A DNA stretch of 64,000 nt, taken from assembly GCA_964605385.1 (NCBI GenBank), contig CAZSCK010000001.1:113160-177159 (forward strand), written 5' to 3'. The notes under the pieces were generated by a model. The model worked only from the letters and a program-made list of their open reading frames with translations, had not been told where the DNA came from and made no database searches. Position numbers and translations under genes: made by a program. Shown in pieces: positions 53,630-63,292 of the stretch. Position 1 is the stretch's first letter. Every line of letters starts with the position of its first letter. This stretch comes from JAGLTQ01 sp964605385. Its GTDB lineage: Bacteria; Pseudomonadota; Gammaproteobacteria; UBA6429; Thiohalophilaceae.

Positions 53630-55039
53630 GTGAATAAAATTTTTATCACACTTATGATGTTTTTATTACCAAGCTTTGCCTTTGCTTCATCAGCAACAGC
53701 TGAAAGACTTGATCTTACAAGCCACCCCATTGGCTATGCTGCGTTAGCCATTTTTGTTATTGCATACATGTTTGTCATGGCTGAAGAATTTACCCATCTG
53801 CGTAAATCCAAGCCCGTTATTTTAGCCGCTGGTATTATCTGGGCACTTATTGGTTACGTATATGTAAGTAACGGAATGAATCATGCTGCTGAAATTGCGG
53901 TTCGACATAACTTATTAGAATACGCGGAGCTCATGTTATTCCTTTTAGTTGCGATGACTTATATCAATGCGATGGCCGAACGCAGAGTATTTGATGCCTT
54001 GCGTGCATGGCTCATTAATAAAGGTTTTAGTTTCCGTCAATTATTTTGGATTACGGGCATACTTGCATTCTTGATCTCACCCGTTGCAGATAACTTAACT
54101 ACTGCTTTACTCATGGCCGCTGTTGTCATGGCAGTTGGCATTGATAATAAACGTTTTGTTGTTCTTGCATTAATCAATATTGTTGTTGCTGCAAATGCAG
54201 GTGGTGCATTCAGTCCATTTGGTGACATCACGACATTAATGGTTTGGCAAAAAGGCATCCTACAATTTAATGAATTTTTTGTTTTATTCATCCCTGCTGT
54301 GGTTAACTTTGTTATACCTGCGGCCATTATGCATTTCGCAATACCCAATGAAAAACCAGCGGCTTCCAATGAAAGTACTGTTATGAAACGGGGTGCACTT
54401 ATTATTGTTGGCCTGTTTTTATTAACCATAATGACTGCTGTTAGCTATCACAACTTCTTACACTTGCCGCCGGTACTCGGCATGTTAACTGGTTTAGCTT
54501 ACTTACAGTTCTTTGGTTATTACCTAAAGAAAACGCATAACTTTAAAAATGCACAGTATGATGAAGACAGGGCCGAACAAAATGTGGGCGATATCGTTCC
54601 TTTTGATGTATTCAATAAAATAGCACGAGCCGAGTGGGATACGTTACTGTTTTTCTACGGTGTGGTACTTGCTGTTGGTGGACTGGGCTTTATCGGTTAT
54701 CTTGGCATGGCATCTGATATTATGTATACCCAATGGGGACCAACTTCTGCAAATATCGCAGTCGGTCTTCTTTCTGCCATTGTTGATAACATCCCGGTCA
54801 TGTTTGCCGTACTGAGTATGAATCCTGACATGGCGCAAGGCCAATGGTTATTAGTTACCTTAACTGCCGGTGTCGGTGGTAGCTTACTATCCGTTGGTTC
54901 TGCCGCCGGTGTTGCACTTATGGGACAAGCGCGTGGCATATATACTTTCTTCGCCCATCTAAAATGGACATGGGCGATTGGTCTAGGCTATGCGGCCAGT
55001 ATCTGGGTGCATATGTGGTTAAATGCTGCATTATTTTAA
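53630..55039 (+). CDS. nhaD: NhaD-type sodium/proton antiporter
   Basis: This 469-residue antiporter of about a dozen membrane helices belongs to the ion-transporter superfamily. 'SPVADNLTTALLMAA', 'FSPFGDITTLMVWQKG' and 'IVDNIPVMFAV' carry the conserved aspartates of NhaD. A hydrophobic signal-like N-terminus ('FITLMMFLLPSFAFA') precedes the core. The start is GTG with AGAGGAAA upstream. It exchanges sodium for protons across the inner membrane, joining the Mrp antiporter genes downstream in salt/pH control. Confidence 0.92.
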   Translation: MNKIFITLMMFLLPSFAFASSATAERLDLTSHPIGYAALAIFVIAYMFVMAEEFTHLRKSKPVILAAGIIWALIGYVYVSNGMNHAAEIAVRHNLLEYAELMLFLLVAMTYINAMAERRVFDALRAWLINKGFSFRQLFWITGILAFLISPVADNLTTALLMAAVVMAVGIDNKRFVVLALINIVVAANAGGAFSPFGDITTLMVWQKGILQFNEFFVLFIPAVVNFVIPAAIMHFAIPNEKPAASNESTVMKRGALIIVGLFLLTIMTAVSYHNFLHLPPVLGMLTGLAYLQFFGYYLKKTHNFKNAQYDEDRAEQNVGDIVPFDVFNKIARAEWDTLLFFYGVVLAVGGLGFIGYLGMASDIMYTQWGPTSANIAVGLLSAIVDNIPVMFAVLSMNPDMAQGQWLLVTLTAGVGGSLLSVGSAAGVALMGQARGIYTFFAHLKWTWAIGLGYAASIWVHMWLNAALF

Positions 55040-55068
55040 TGCTTTAATATAAATTTAATTCGCAAACA

Positions 55069-55106
55069 AAAACGGACATCTATTAACATAGATGCCCGTT
55101 TTTTTT
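55069..55106. terminator. Bidirectional terminator between nhaD and mrpG
   Basis: AACGGACATCTA and TAGATGCCCGTT pair with one mismatch region around TTAACA, with A- and T-tracts outside, suiting both converging genes. Confidence 0.82.
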
Positions 55107-55149
55107 GCTCATAAAAATAATCAAAAGAAACTTTCTGACTACATAATAA

Positions 55150-55461
55150 TTAGTCTGACTGCGTGCGCTCTACTTTCTTTAATTTAATGTGTAATGCTGC
55201 CTTCGCCATTAAATGTGCGCTCACTGGTGCTGTAATAAATAGAAAAACTGTCACTAAAATTTCATGAAGACTGATAGTTTCAGTGGTAAAACTAAAGTGC
55301 AACACAGAAGCGATTAAAATGGCCCCTACGCCCAGCGTCGTCGCTTTGGTCGGGCCATGCAGTCGCATATAAAAATCCGGTAGTTTATATAGGCCGATAG
55401 AACCTATCAGAGTAAAGGAAGCACCAATTAAAACTAAGACGGCTAATATCCAGTCAAGCAT
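55150..55461 (-). CDS. mrpG: Na+/H+ antiporter subunit G (MrpG/MnhG)
   Basis: This 103-residue membrane protein with three helices begins 'MLDWILAVLVLIGASFTLIG' and contains 'LPDFYMRLHGPTKATTLGVG', the MrpG/PhaG signature. It is the last gene of the Mrp operon, 64 bp after mrpF. Confidence 0.93.
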   Translation of the reverse strand: MLDWILAVLVLIGASFTLIGSIGLYKLPDFYMRLHGPTKATTLGVGAILIASVLHFSFTTETISLHEILVTVFLFITAPVSAHLMAKAALHIKLKKVERTQSD

Positions 55462-55525
55462 GTCATGCCTCCAATATAAATGTATCGTTTTCGTTTAATC
55501 ACTTTATCTGACATTTCAAGTATCA

Positions 55526-55795
55526 CTATTCCATTATATCGCCGCGTAACAGGTACTTACTTAGTCCAAGCGTACCAACAAAGCCCATTACCGCGATTAA
55601 CAATGCGGCTTCAAAATATAGCGCCGAGTCCATGTGTAGTCCCAATAAAACCACTAACGCAATGGCATTAATATAAAGTGTATCCAGTGCCAGAATTCGG
55701 TCAGGCAGATCAGGACCTTTTAGTAGTCTAATAAAACTAAGTAGTACCGAAAATGCCAGCAAAGTAAACGCGATTGGCAAAACCATTTCTAACAT
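55526..55795 (-). CDS. mrpF: Na+/H+ antiporter subunit F (MrpF/MnhF)
   Basis: This 89-residue three-helix membrane protein has 'RLLKGPDLPDRILALDTLYI' as the conserved MrpF loop. The start overlaps the mrpE stop by seven bases. It acts as a small subunit of the hetero-oligomeric Mrp antiporter. Confidence 0.93.
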   Translation of the reverse strand: MLEMVLPIAFTLLAFSVLLSFIRLLKGPDLPDRILALDTLYINAIALVVLLGLHMDSALYFEAALLIAVMGFVGTLGLSKYLLRGDIME

Positions 55796-56298
55796 GATGT
55801 AAATACCTTTATAAGAGGTGTTTCGTAACGCTGTTTTATATGTTTAATAATATCAGATGAGTTTTCAGCATGCAGCGCATGCACCAATAAGAAGCGACGA
55901 TCATCAGTAAGATCACATGATACTGTGCCCGGGGTCAACGAAATGGTGTTGGCCAAAAAACTAATCCCTAGAGGGGTCTTAATATCTAACTCGATATGAA
56001 TGAAAGCGGGCTTTAACTTATCATTACGCCCCAGTATTAACTTCGCAACCATAAGATTGGCCTTCACAATATCCCATAACACTGTGGCCAAAAATTTCAA
56101 CAACGTTAATGGTGCTTTAATTCGTACTTTTTCAGGCCAAAAGCCGGCAGTCAATAATGGAATCAAGATAGCGAATATCGATCCTAAAACAATATGCCCT
56201 GCTGCGACGGTGTTATTAAGTAATAACCAGATAAACCATAATATTAGACTAAGAATGGGATGAGGTAATATTTTATAAAGCATTAATTTAAACATCAT
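55789..56298 (-). CDS. mrpE: Na+/H+ antiporter subunit E (MrpE/MnhE)
   Basis: This 169-residue protein has an N-terminal hydrophobic pair of helices and a soluble tail. 'TPLGISFLANTISLTPGTVS' is the MrpE signature, followed by 'LLVHALHAE'. It overlaps mrpD by four bases and mrpF by seven, indicating coupled translation. Confidence 0.93.
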   Translation of the reverse strand: MMFKLMLYKILPHPILSLILWFIWLLLNNTVAAGHIVLGSIFAILIPLLTAGFWPEKVRIKAPLTLLKFLATVLWDIVKANLMVAKLILGRNDKLKPAFIHIELDIKTPLGISFLANTISLTPGTVSCDLTDDRRFLLVHALHAENSSDIIKHIKQRYETPLIKVFTSC

Positions 56299-57845
56299 TC
56301 TTTTCCTGCCTCTACCGCCTGTTTAGATAAGACTGACTCAATGTAGCTTTTACTGTCCATTTGCTGTTTAGCCGCTGCTTCTGTAAAAGCGGTAATAGGT
56401 TGTGCAAATAAGACCAACAGTGGACTCAGCGCAAACAGGCCAATAATAGCGATGATTGAAATGCGGTTAGAAATTTCGTTTACGGCACCATTATCCTTCG
56501 ACTTAGGCTCCGCTTCATCAGCAGGGAGTACGTTGTAAAATAACAGTGAACCGGTACGAGCCATGGTAATTATCATCAAAAAACTCGCCACTAATACAAC
56601 AGCTAAAATCCAACCAGCCCATTGATGCTCAAGTGCCGCACTTAAAATAAGTACCTTACCAAAAAAACCAGATAAGGGTGGCATACCCGTCATAGCAATA
56701 GCACCAAACATAAACATGGCACCGATTAGAAGAGCGCGGGGCATCGCGTAGCCACTCTCAAATCGATCTTCAAAAGAACCACGGCCACGCGTAATAATGT
56801 CCGCTAAGAGAAATAGCCCACCAGCAATGAGCGTGGAATGAATAAGATAATAAAAACTGGCACTCAAAGCTAAGACATTATTTAAGCCCACTGCAATGAG
56901 TAATATCGCCACAGAAGCTAACACCAGATAAGCAACTTGTTCACGCAATCTTTTGGCAGCCATTACCCCGAACGCTGCTAGCATGAGAGTGAACATGCTC
57001 ATACCTAATAGCCAGGGCATATAAAAATTTGCCAAGCTGCCCGCATCGTCACCAAAAATCGTACCGTGTACTCTGATAATGGCATACAGACCCACCTTGG
57101 TCATAATCGCAAACATGGCAGCCACTGGAGCAGAGGTGTGGCTATAGGCAATGGGCATCCATAAATATAATGGAAACAGCGCCGCCTTTATGCCAAACAC
57201 GACTAACAGTAGCAAGCCTGCTGCTGCAACTACCACCAAATCCTGTTCGGGTAATACCGCTACTTTAGCTGCCATATCTGCAATATTAAGCGTACCTAAA
57301 ATACCGTACAGCGCGCCCACTGCAAATAAAAACAGTGTCGCGCCCACCATATTAATAATAACGTAATGCAAACCGGCCTTGGTGCGTAGACGTCCACCCC
57401 CGTGCAATAACAAACCATAGGAAGCAAGCAGTAGCACTTCAAAAAATACAAAAAGATTAAATAAGTCGCCGGTTAGAAAAGCACCATTTAAGCCAAAAAG
57501 AAGTATTAGGAACATGACATGAAAATGCGCCCCATTTGCATCTGTGTTAGTAGCAATCGCATAGACCAATGCCGCTAAGGCAAGTACAGAAGTAACGGCA
57601 ATCATCAACGCCGATAATTGATCTAGCACTAGAACAATACCAAAAGGTGCAACCCAGTTGCCCAGCAAATAGACTTGATGAGAGCCAGAAGAAGACTCTT
57701 TAATTAAGGAAATACTTAATATAATTAATCCTGATACCGCCAGCAGGCTGATTACACGCTGCCATAGCAAGCCTTTTGCTTTTACAAGCAATACAATAAA
57801 ACCAGCTATTAAGGGTAAAAATACCGGCCACGCAGCTAAATGCAT
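56295..57845 (-). CDS. mrpD: Na+/H+ antiporter subunit D (MrpD/MnhD)
   Basis: This 516-residue polytopic protein belongs to the NADH-dehydrogenase ND2/4/5-like proton-channel family. 'DLFNLFVFFEVLLLASYGLL', 'ALFPLYLWMPIAYSHTSAPV' and 'MTGMPPLSGFFGKVL' carry the charged residues of the pumping core. It overlaps mrpC by one base. Mrp complexes exchange sodium for protons. Confidence 0.94.
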   Translation of the reverse strand: MHLAAWPVFLPLIAGFIVLLVKAKGLLWQRVISLLAVSGLIILSISLIKESSSGSHQVYLLGNWVAPFGIVLVLDQLSALMIAVTSVLALAALVYAIATNTDANGAHFHVMFLILLFGLNGAFLTGDLFNLFVFFEVLLLASYGLLLHGGGRLRTKAGLHYVIINMVGATLFLFAVGALYGILGTLNIADMAAKVAVLPEQDLVVVAAAGLLLLVVFGIKAALFPLYLWMPIAYSHTSAPVAAMFAIMTKVGLYAIIRVHGTIFGDDAGSLANFYMPWLLGMSMFTLMLAAFGVMAAKRLREQVAYLVLASVAILLIAVGLNNVLALSASFYYLIHSTLIAGGLFLLADIITRGRGSFEDRFESGYAMPRALLIGAMFMFGAIAMTGMPPLSGFFGKVLILSAALEHQWAGWILAVVLVASFLMIITMARTGSLLFYNVLPADEAEPKSKDNGAVNEISNRISIIAIIGLFALSPLLVLFAQPITAFTEAAAKQQMDSKSYIESVLSKQAVEAGKE

Positions 57846-58258
57846 TATTCTTTACTCTCTTGCTGATTTAACGTCAAATGCTGTTTTTGCTCTTGTGTAG
57901 AATTATTTTTTTCTAACGGCAACTCATCTTTAGCCAGATCCAGACCATCAACATGGTCGTTACCTAATTCTCCGCGTGCTTTAAGGGCTAATACTATTAA
58001 AAAGGCTGTCATACCAAAGGCAATAACAATCGCCGTTAACACTAAAGCTTGAGGTAAAGGATCGCTATAAGTGCCTACTGTAGAATCAATGACCGCAGGA
58101 TAGCCAATGGTTAAACGTCCCATAGCAAATAAAAAAATATTAACGCCATACGCTAACAGAGTTAAACCCAGCACTACTGGAAATGTACGTGCACGCAATG
58201 TTAAATACACGCCTGTTGCGGTTAACACACCTATCACCAACGCAAGCAACCACTCCAT
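57845..58258 (-). CDS. mrpC: Na+/H+ antiporter subunit C (MrpC/MnhC)
   Basis: This 137-residue NuoK-like protein with three helices has 'LLALVIGVLTATGVYLTLRA', 'PLPQALVLTAIVIAFGMTAF' and a charged C-terminal tail. The one-base overlap with both the A/B gene and mrpD shows tight translational coupling. Confidence 0.94.
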   Translation of the reverse strand: MEWLLALVIGVLTATGVYLTLRARTFPVVLGLTLLAYGVNIFLFAMGRLTIGYPAVIDSTVGTYSDPLPQALVLTAIVIAFGMTAFLIVLALKARGELGNDHVDGLDLAKDELPLEKNNSTQEQKQHLTLNQQESKE

Positions 58259-61074
58259 TATTGTGTCTCCTGCTGCTGCTTATGCGAGGCATCACTTAAC
58301 TTGCCTAATTGCACTAAACTCATCACTGTTGCACCCACAACAACAAGAAATACACCCAAATCAAAAATAATGGCACTGGCAACTTCAAACTTACCGACTA
58401 CAGGCCATGTCAAATAAGTAAACGTGGTAGTAAGGAAAGGATAGCCTAAGCCCATAGAAACTAAACCTGTGGCTGTCGCAAGTAGTAAACCCAGCCCAAT
58501 CACCCAGTGCATATCAATCTTAAGACGAGCAGCTGTCCATGAAATACCATTTGCTAAGTACTGTACGATTAGCGCCACGGCAGCAATGAGACCTGCGATA
58601 AATCCACCACCAGGTAAGTTATGTCCACGGATAAAAATAAACACCGCCACCATTAACATCAATGGAAATAGTAGCCGTGTTAAGGTTTGCATGATCTGGG
58701 GATGATTGTCCTCACTCCATTTCAAGCCCGTTACATCACGCACAGGTGCATACAGCTTTAAGCCCTGCAATAAAGCGTAAATACCCAAACCTGCTAATGC
58801 CAGAACCACGATTTCACCTAAAGTATCTGTGCCGCGAAAATCAACCAAAATAACATTCACCACGTTGGTTCCACCACCACCAGGTACTGCATTAGCAAGG
58901 AAAAAATCAGAAATAGGTACAAAATCCCGTGTCATCACTGCCATAGACAGAATCATAACGCCAACACCAGACAACACAGATATGACCACATCACGACTGA
59001 TGCGTAGACGACCAATTTCTTTAGGGCTAGTTTGCGGCAAAAAATACAGCGCCAGTAATAATAATACAATGGTAACAATTTCGACTGACAACTGTGTCAA
59101 GGCCAAATCCGGGGCTGAAAATTTAACAAAAATAAGCGCGACTATTAAACCAACAACACCGACCATCACCACAGCAACCAGACGTTTTTGATTTAAAACC
59201 ACGGTCATTATGCTAGCAACAATGATAATTACAGCAGCCAGTGCACTTACGGCATCGATCGGCAACAGTTCTCTTTGACCCAACACAGGAAATGAGACAG
59301 ACATAAAGCCAATCACACCAGCAACAAAGGCAGTACCAATAATCCAGGCGATGGCATTCTGCAAAGAACCTTTATCGAAAGAATGCGTAATGCCATTAGC
59401 GAACTTTGTAATATTATTAAATATAAAATGGTAAATAATGCGTGCATCTAAATCTGCAACTCGACGCTCATGCCATGCAAACAAACGCACACGGAATATA
59501 TAAACCACCACGCCGAGAACAAGCGCGATAATACTCATCATCAAGGGCAAATTAAAACCATGCCAAATCGCCAGACTGTATTCTGGAGGAACAGCCTGCA
59601 AACTACCTGCTACGGCAACGGCTAAAATAGGTGAAACAACAATCATGGGGAAAATGCCGACAGACAAACAAAGCAGCACCAACAAGTCGACTGGAATTCT
59701 CATTAACTTGGGAGGTTCGTGCGGGGTTTTAGATAAACCAATTGGTTCACCATTAAAAAACACATCATGTATAAAACGTAATGAATACGCCACGGCAAAA
59801 ATTGCAGCAACAGTAACCAAAATAGGGATGAACCATATCAAAGGTGTTTCGTATGTTGCCATTAATGTTTGTTCAAAAAACATTTCTTTACTTAAGAAAC
59901 CATTTAATAAAGGAACGCCTGCCATTGCAGACGCCGCAATAATCGCTAATATCGCGGTATGCGGCATATATTTGAACAAACCATTAATCTTACGCATATC
60001 ACGCGAGCCCGTTTCATGATCAATAATGCCTGCCACCATAAATAAGGATGCTTTAAATGTTGCATGATTAATAGTATGAAAAATTGCCGCCACAGCACCC
60101 AGAGCTGTACCAAAACCAAACAATAAGGTGATTAAACCTAAATGACTAATTGTTGAATACGCAAGCAAGGCTTTAATATCGTGTTTAAATAAAGCCATAT
60201 ACGCGCCGACTAGCAATGTCATCAAACCTGCGCCACCCACAATCAACGTCCATTCAAGCGTACCTGACAACACAGGGAAAAACCGAGCCAATAAAAAAAT
60301 GCCTGCTTTCACCATGGTGGCCGAATGCAAGTAAGCCGAAACAGGGGTAGGTGCCGCCATGGCATGTGGTAACCAGAAGTGAAAAGGAAATTGTGCCGAC
60401 TTGGTGAAGATACCGATAAGAATAAGAATAAGAATAGGCAAATACAGTTCGTGCGAGCGCACCAGATCACCAGCGGCCAATACATCGCTAAGATTATAAC
60501 TGCCAACAATATTTCCCAGTAATAGTACGCCTGCAAGTAAGGCCAGACCACCACCACCGGTAATCACCAGTGCCATCACCGCGCCATCACGGGCATCTTT
60601 ACGGTGCTGCCAATAACTGATCAATAAAAAGGAAGAAAGCGAAGTCAGCTCCCAGAAGACCACCAGCTGAATTAGATTTTCTGAAAGAACAATGCCAAGC
60701 ATTGAAGTCATAAACATCAGCAGATATGCATAAAACCGTCCCATAGAATCTTTTGCAGACAGGTAGTAGCGAGCATAAATAATAATTAGCAGACCAATGC
60801 CCAATATAAGAACCACAAACAATAACGATAAGCCATCTAGACGAAAGGCAAATTCCAGACCAATGGCTGGTATCCACGTCCAACTCTGAATTAAAGTCTC
60901 ACCGTCAAAAACCTGAGCCATGACCGGAGATAATATCGTCAAAGCAGCAACCGTTACTGCCGCAGCTACCCAAGCAGGGGCACGTCGACTATAAGAAGCA
61001 GCCCATGCCGCAAAAGCAGCTCCGATAAAAGGCAGTAAAGTAACGATTGGCAAGTTAAAGGTTAAAAGTGTCAT
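58258..61074 (-). CDS. mrpA: Na+/H+ antiporter subunits A and B fused (MrpAB)
   Basis: This 938-residue polytopic protein has an N-terminal NuoL-like part with 'FWELTSLSSFLLISYW', 'QFPFHFWLPHAMAAPTPVSA' and 'INHATFKASLFMVAGIIDHE'. The MrpA-specific DUF4040-like section follows ('APDLALTQLSVEIVTIVLLL'). The last 150 residues are an MrpB domain ('RGHNLPGGGFIAGLIAAVAL'). No separate mrpB exists, and the fusion is a known variant. It is the first gene of a complete six-gene Mrp operon. No DabA-like DUF2309 gene accompanies it, so a DAB carbon pump is not indicated. Confidence 0.94.
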   Translation of the reverse strand: MTLLTFNLPIVTLLPFIGAAFAAWAASYSRRAPAWVAAAVTVAALTILSPVMAQVFDGETLIQSWTWIPAIGLEFAFRLDGLSLLFVVLILGIGLLIIIYARYYLSAKDSMGRFYAYLLMFMTSMLGIVLSENLIQLVVFWELTSLSSFLLISYWQHRKDARDGAVMALVITGGGGLALLAGVLLLGNIVGSYNLSDVLAAGDLVRSHELYLPILILILIGIFTKSAQFPFHFWLPHAMAAPTPVSAYLHSATMVKAGIFLLARFFPVLSGTLEWTLIVGGAGLMTLLVGAYMALFKHDIKALLAYSTISHLGLITLLFGFGTALGAVAAIFHTINHATFKASLFMVAGIIDHETGSRDMRKINGLFKYMPHTAILAIIAASAMAGVPLLNGFLSKEMFFEQTLMATYETPLIWFIPILVTVAAIFAVAYSLRFIHDVFFNGEPIGLSKTPHEPPKLMRIPVDLLVLLCLSVGIFPMIVVSPILAVAVAGSLQAVPPEYSLAIWHGFNLPLMMSIIALVLGVVVYIFRVRLFAWHERRVADLDARIIYHFIFNNITKFANGITHSFDKGSLQNAIAWIIGTAFVAGVIGFMSVSFPVLGQRELLPIDAVSALAAVIIIVASIMTVVLNQKRLVAVVMVGVVGLIVALIFVKFSAPDLALTQLSVEIVTIVLLLLALYFLPQTSPKEIGRLRISRDVVISVLSGVGVMILSMAVMTRDFVPISDFFLANAVPGGGGTNVVNVILVDFRGTDTLGEIVVLALAGLGIYALLQGLKLYAPVRDVTGLKWSEDNHPQIMQTLTRLLFPLMLMVAVFIFIRGHNLPGGGFIAGLIAAVALIVQYLANGISWTAARLKIDMHWVIGLGLLLATATGLVSMGLGYPFLTTTFTYLTWPVVGKFEVASAIIFDLGVFLVVVGATVMSLVQLGKLSDASHKQQQETQ

Positions 61075-61260
61075 GGTTTAATCTGTAAGCAAATTTTTAT
61101 TATTATACATATTGTCCAACTTATAATTCTTTGGCAAATAATGTCTCACTCGATCGTCCATTTAACTAACGTGAAACTTTATTTTATGTCGATTGTGAGT
61201 GTACAGATAAATCCATTCCTTTTGGAAAATATTGTCGAAGTAGATGATTGGTATTTTCAT

Positions 61261-61760
61261 TCAAACCATGCTGCTCCAGTGTAAAACAAGTGCAAAAGTA
61301 ATATAATTCATCAATGCTGAAAAGAAGAACATGCCGCCTAGCATATAAGTTGCATTCAACAGGCATGTTTCAAATACTGCTGTAACATTAAGTTCATCGG
61401 GTTTCTTTTTGATTTTGTCAACTTGCATAATCTTTGGGTTATAGAGCAAGGTCTTAATCAATGGATAGCGCGTTTGAGTAGAAATAAGTACAGCAACTCC
61501 AATTAGTCCCGGAATCGCAGCTTCTTTAACTGCCAACCATTGAGGCTCCAGTTGTAACAAACCAATGCCACTGGTAAGCAATACACTAATTAACCCAAGC
61601 AAGGCGATAAAATTGAATTTCTTATACTTCAGCAGCTCAAAAAGCCCCCAGCTGATAGGAAAAGCCAACGCCACAATCAGTGGAGCCAAGATCATTTTCC
61701 GCACTGAATTTCATGAGGATAACAGAGGGAATAATGATGCTGGCCAACCGGAAGTATGGT
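61261..61760 (-). pseudogene. Decayed VC0807-family membrane protein gene
   Basis: The open part (61704 to 61261) encodes 'LIVALAFPISWGLFELLKYK', 'KFNFIALLGLISVLLTSGIG' and 'AAIPGLIGVAVLISTQTRYP', which match VC0807-family proteins of about 220 residues. The family's N-terminus is still visible in another frame just upstream ('IIIPSVILMKFSAENDLG', about 61690-61741), so a frameshift separates them. The expected C-terminal 50 residues are gone after 'FALVLHWSSMV'. It probably is a pseudogene. Function of intact members is poorly known. Confidence 0.65.
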
Positions 61761-61850
61761 ATTCTGGCTTTCGGTGGTTTTAGTTGCTTATTTGTTACTG
61801 GGTATCTTAGGAACTGCGTTCTAACAAAAAAAATAAAAAGGACAAGTGGA

Positions 61851-63008
61851 ATGCCTCATGCAAATTTAAGCAGCGGAACGCTCTCAAGTCTACTCGGCAC
61901 TTTTAATATGGCAGCGGTTTCTATGCGCTATAGCCATTTCGCCCCGCGCGTCTATAACCTTTGCCGTTCACTCGGTTTTGAGTCAGGCAAAATTATGCCC
62001 TCACGTGCTTTTTGTTCTGATGAAAGTCAGGGTTACCCTATTATTCTTTTAGCAAAACATTTTGCTACCTTTCCTTTTAACCATGGTCTTGTGGGCGGTA
62101 TCGTTGCCACTGATCGTCATGGCCCGTACGCGCATCATGGAAAAGAGCTTTTTATTATTCAAGCAAGTCATGTTGGTTACGATCCAGATTCAAAGCAATT
62201 TGGTATGTACCGGCGTTTACAAACAGAAGAACAAAATACCACATCCAGCTGTGGCAAAATTTGTCACGCATTGGAATGGTATTTAAATGAATATGAATTT
62301 GCACAAAATAATATTTTTTTAAAATACGAAAATGGCAAACATCTCGTCATCATAGATAATTATTTACTCCATCTCGAGCGAGAACAGGGGTTGTTTCTTA
62401 ATCTAGGCTGTTTCATTGATGTTGACGATCGCGGTATGCCTCCAAACCCGCAAGCCTCACTAAGTACAGCAAAAGTTTTTATTGCAACAAAAGAATTGGT
62501 AAACACTTTAAAAGGCGTCAATTGGGAAGCAGACTCTCAACAAACCATTAAGCAATACTTAAAACCTGAACTTTTTTATTTCAAACGTAATATTAGCCAG
62601 CATGCTGAAGGTCGCGATCACCTTGAAAAAAACTTATTGCCTGTTATGTCTCATATTGTTCATTCAGAATCACCGGCATTAACCGCAGCTCAGGCCAACA
62701 CTCAAATAGAATTTGATCGTGCTTATAGAAGTATTGCGCAAGATGATGCATACAAAGGCAGAAACGTCTTATTCATTTCAGGCCTCAATGTAGATATCTC
62801 TCCCAGAAAAGAACAACTATTTCCACTTACAAAGTTTATTCCCTGGGCCGCTTATATTCACGGTGAAAATGGTCAGCAGGAATTATGGGAACAAAGCAAA
62901 CTCTATGAAAAACTCATGCAACAATCACTAGAAAATCCGGATCAAATTAGCCTCGAGTCTGAAATTGAGGTGATGCAAAATGCCAAAGAAATAGTCTTAC
63001 CTTTCTAA
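61851..63008 (+). CDS. LCIB-like (beta-carbonic-anhydrase-fold) protein, probable
   Basis: This 385-residue soluble protein resembles the limiting-CO2-inducible LCIB/C family, whose fold is that of beta-carbonic anhydrases. 'FNHGLVGGIVATDRHGPY' is followed by 'ELFIIQASHVGYD' and 'NTTSSCGKI', matching the family's His and Cys zinc-ligand positions. The first zinc cysteine of the family is not evident. A C-terminal region of about 200 residues is less familiar. ATG 61851 is preceded by AGGAC. Neighbours are a VC0807 remnant and a SulP remnant, compatible with a carbon-acquisition locus. Carbonic anhydrase activity is uncertain. Confidence 0.55.
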   Translation: MPHANLSSGTLSSLLGTFNMAAVSMRYSHFAPRVYNLCRSLGFESGKIMPSRAFCSDESQGYPIILLAKHFATFPFNHGLVGGIVATDRHGPYAHHGKELFIIQASHVGYDPDSKQFGMYRRLQTEEQNTTSSCGKICHALEWYLNEYEFAQNNIFLKYENGKHLVIIDNYLLHLEREQGLFLNLGCFIDVDDRGMPPNPQASLSTAKVFIATKELVNTLKGVNWEADSQQTIKQYLKPELFYFKRNISQHAEGRDHLEKNLLPVMSHIVHSESPALTAAQANTQIEFDRAYRSIAQDDAYKGRNVLFISGLNVDISPRKEQLFPLTKFIPWAAYIHGENGQQELWEQSKLYEKLMQQSLENPDQISLESEIEVMQNAKEIVLPF

Positions 63009-63292
63009 ATAACCTGAACTCAAGATAAGAAAATCTATATTCAAGCCATCCCTTCTCCCCAGCCCACTCGACTCGGGTTCTAAACTTCGTTCTCGACAAT
63101 TGCTCGGTCTTCGTTCCCGACGCGACTGGAATCGTCTTGCATTGTTCTACCTTGAGCTCGTACCTCCTCCGTCCATAGAGTCGTCCCAGAGGAAGTTAAC
63201 CGATATTAAATAACTCAATGGCTCTTCACAGTCCTGCCATTTACGGACAGGCTATGCCTTCCGTCTTATTGTGTACACGTTAAAAACTTTAA
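63009..63292. other. Intergenic region with degraded repeat
   Basis: No gene is seen. Around 63110-63192, 'GCTCGGTCTTCGTTC', 'ATTGTTCTACC' and 'GCTCGTACCTCC' recall the interior of the 330-bp family-A element at 21600-21680, so this is a degraded copy. It ends before the remnant SulP gene. Confidence 0.5.

Noticed and set aside
56295..61074. DAB-type inorganic-carbon pump (DabB-like NuoL proteins)
   Set aside because: All Mrp subunits are present in canonical order and no DUF2309 (DabA) gene exists; it is an Mrp antiporter.
61184..61366. 60-codon open frame downstream of the VC0807 remnant
   Set aside because: It is an out-of-frame reading of the remnant's end and lacks similarity to the missing C-terminus.
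61680..61850. N-terminal extension of the LCIB-like protein to an upstream ATG
   Set aside because: The extension runs antisense over the VC0807 N-terminus and lacks a ribosome binding site; ATG 61851 has AGGAC upstream.
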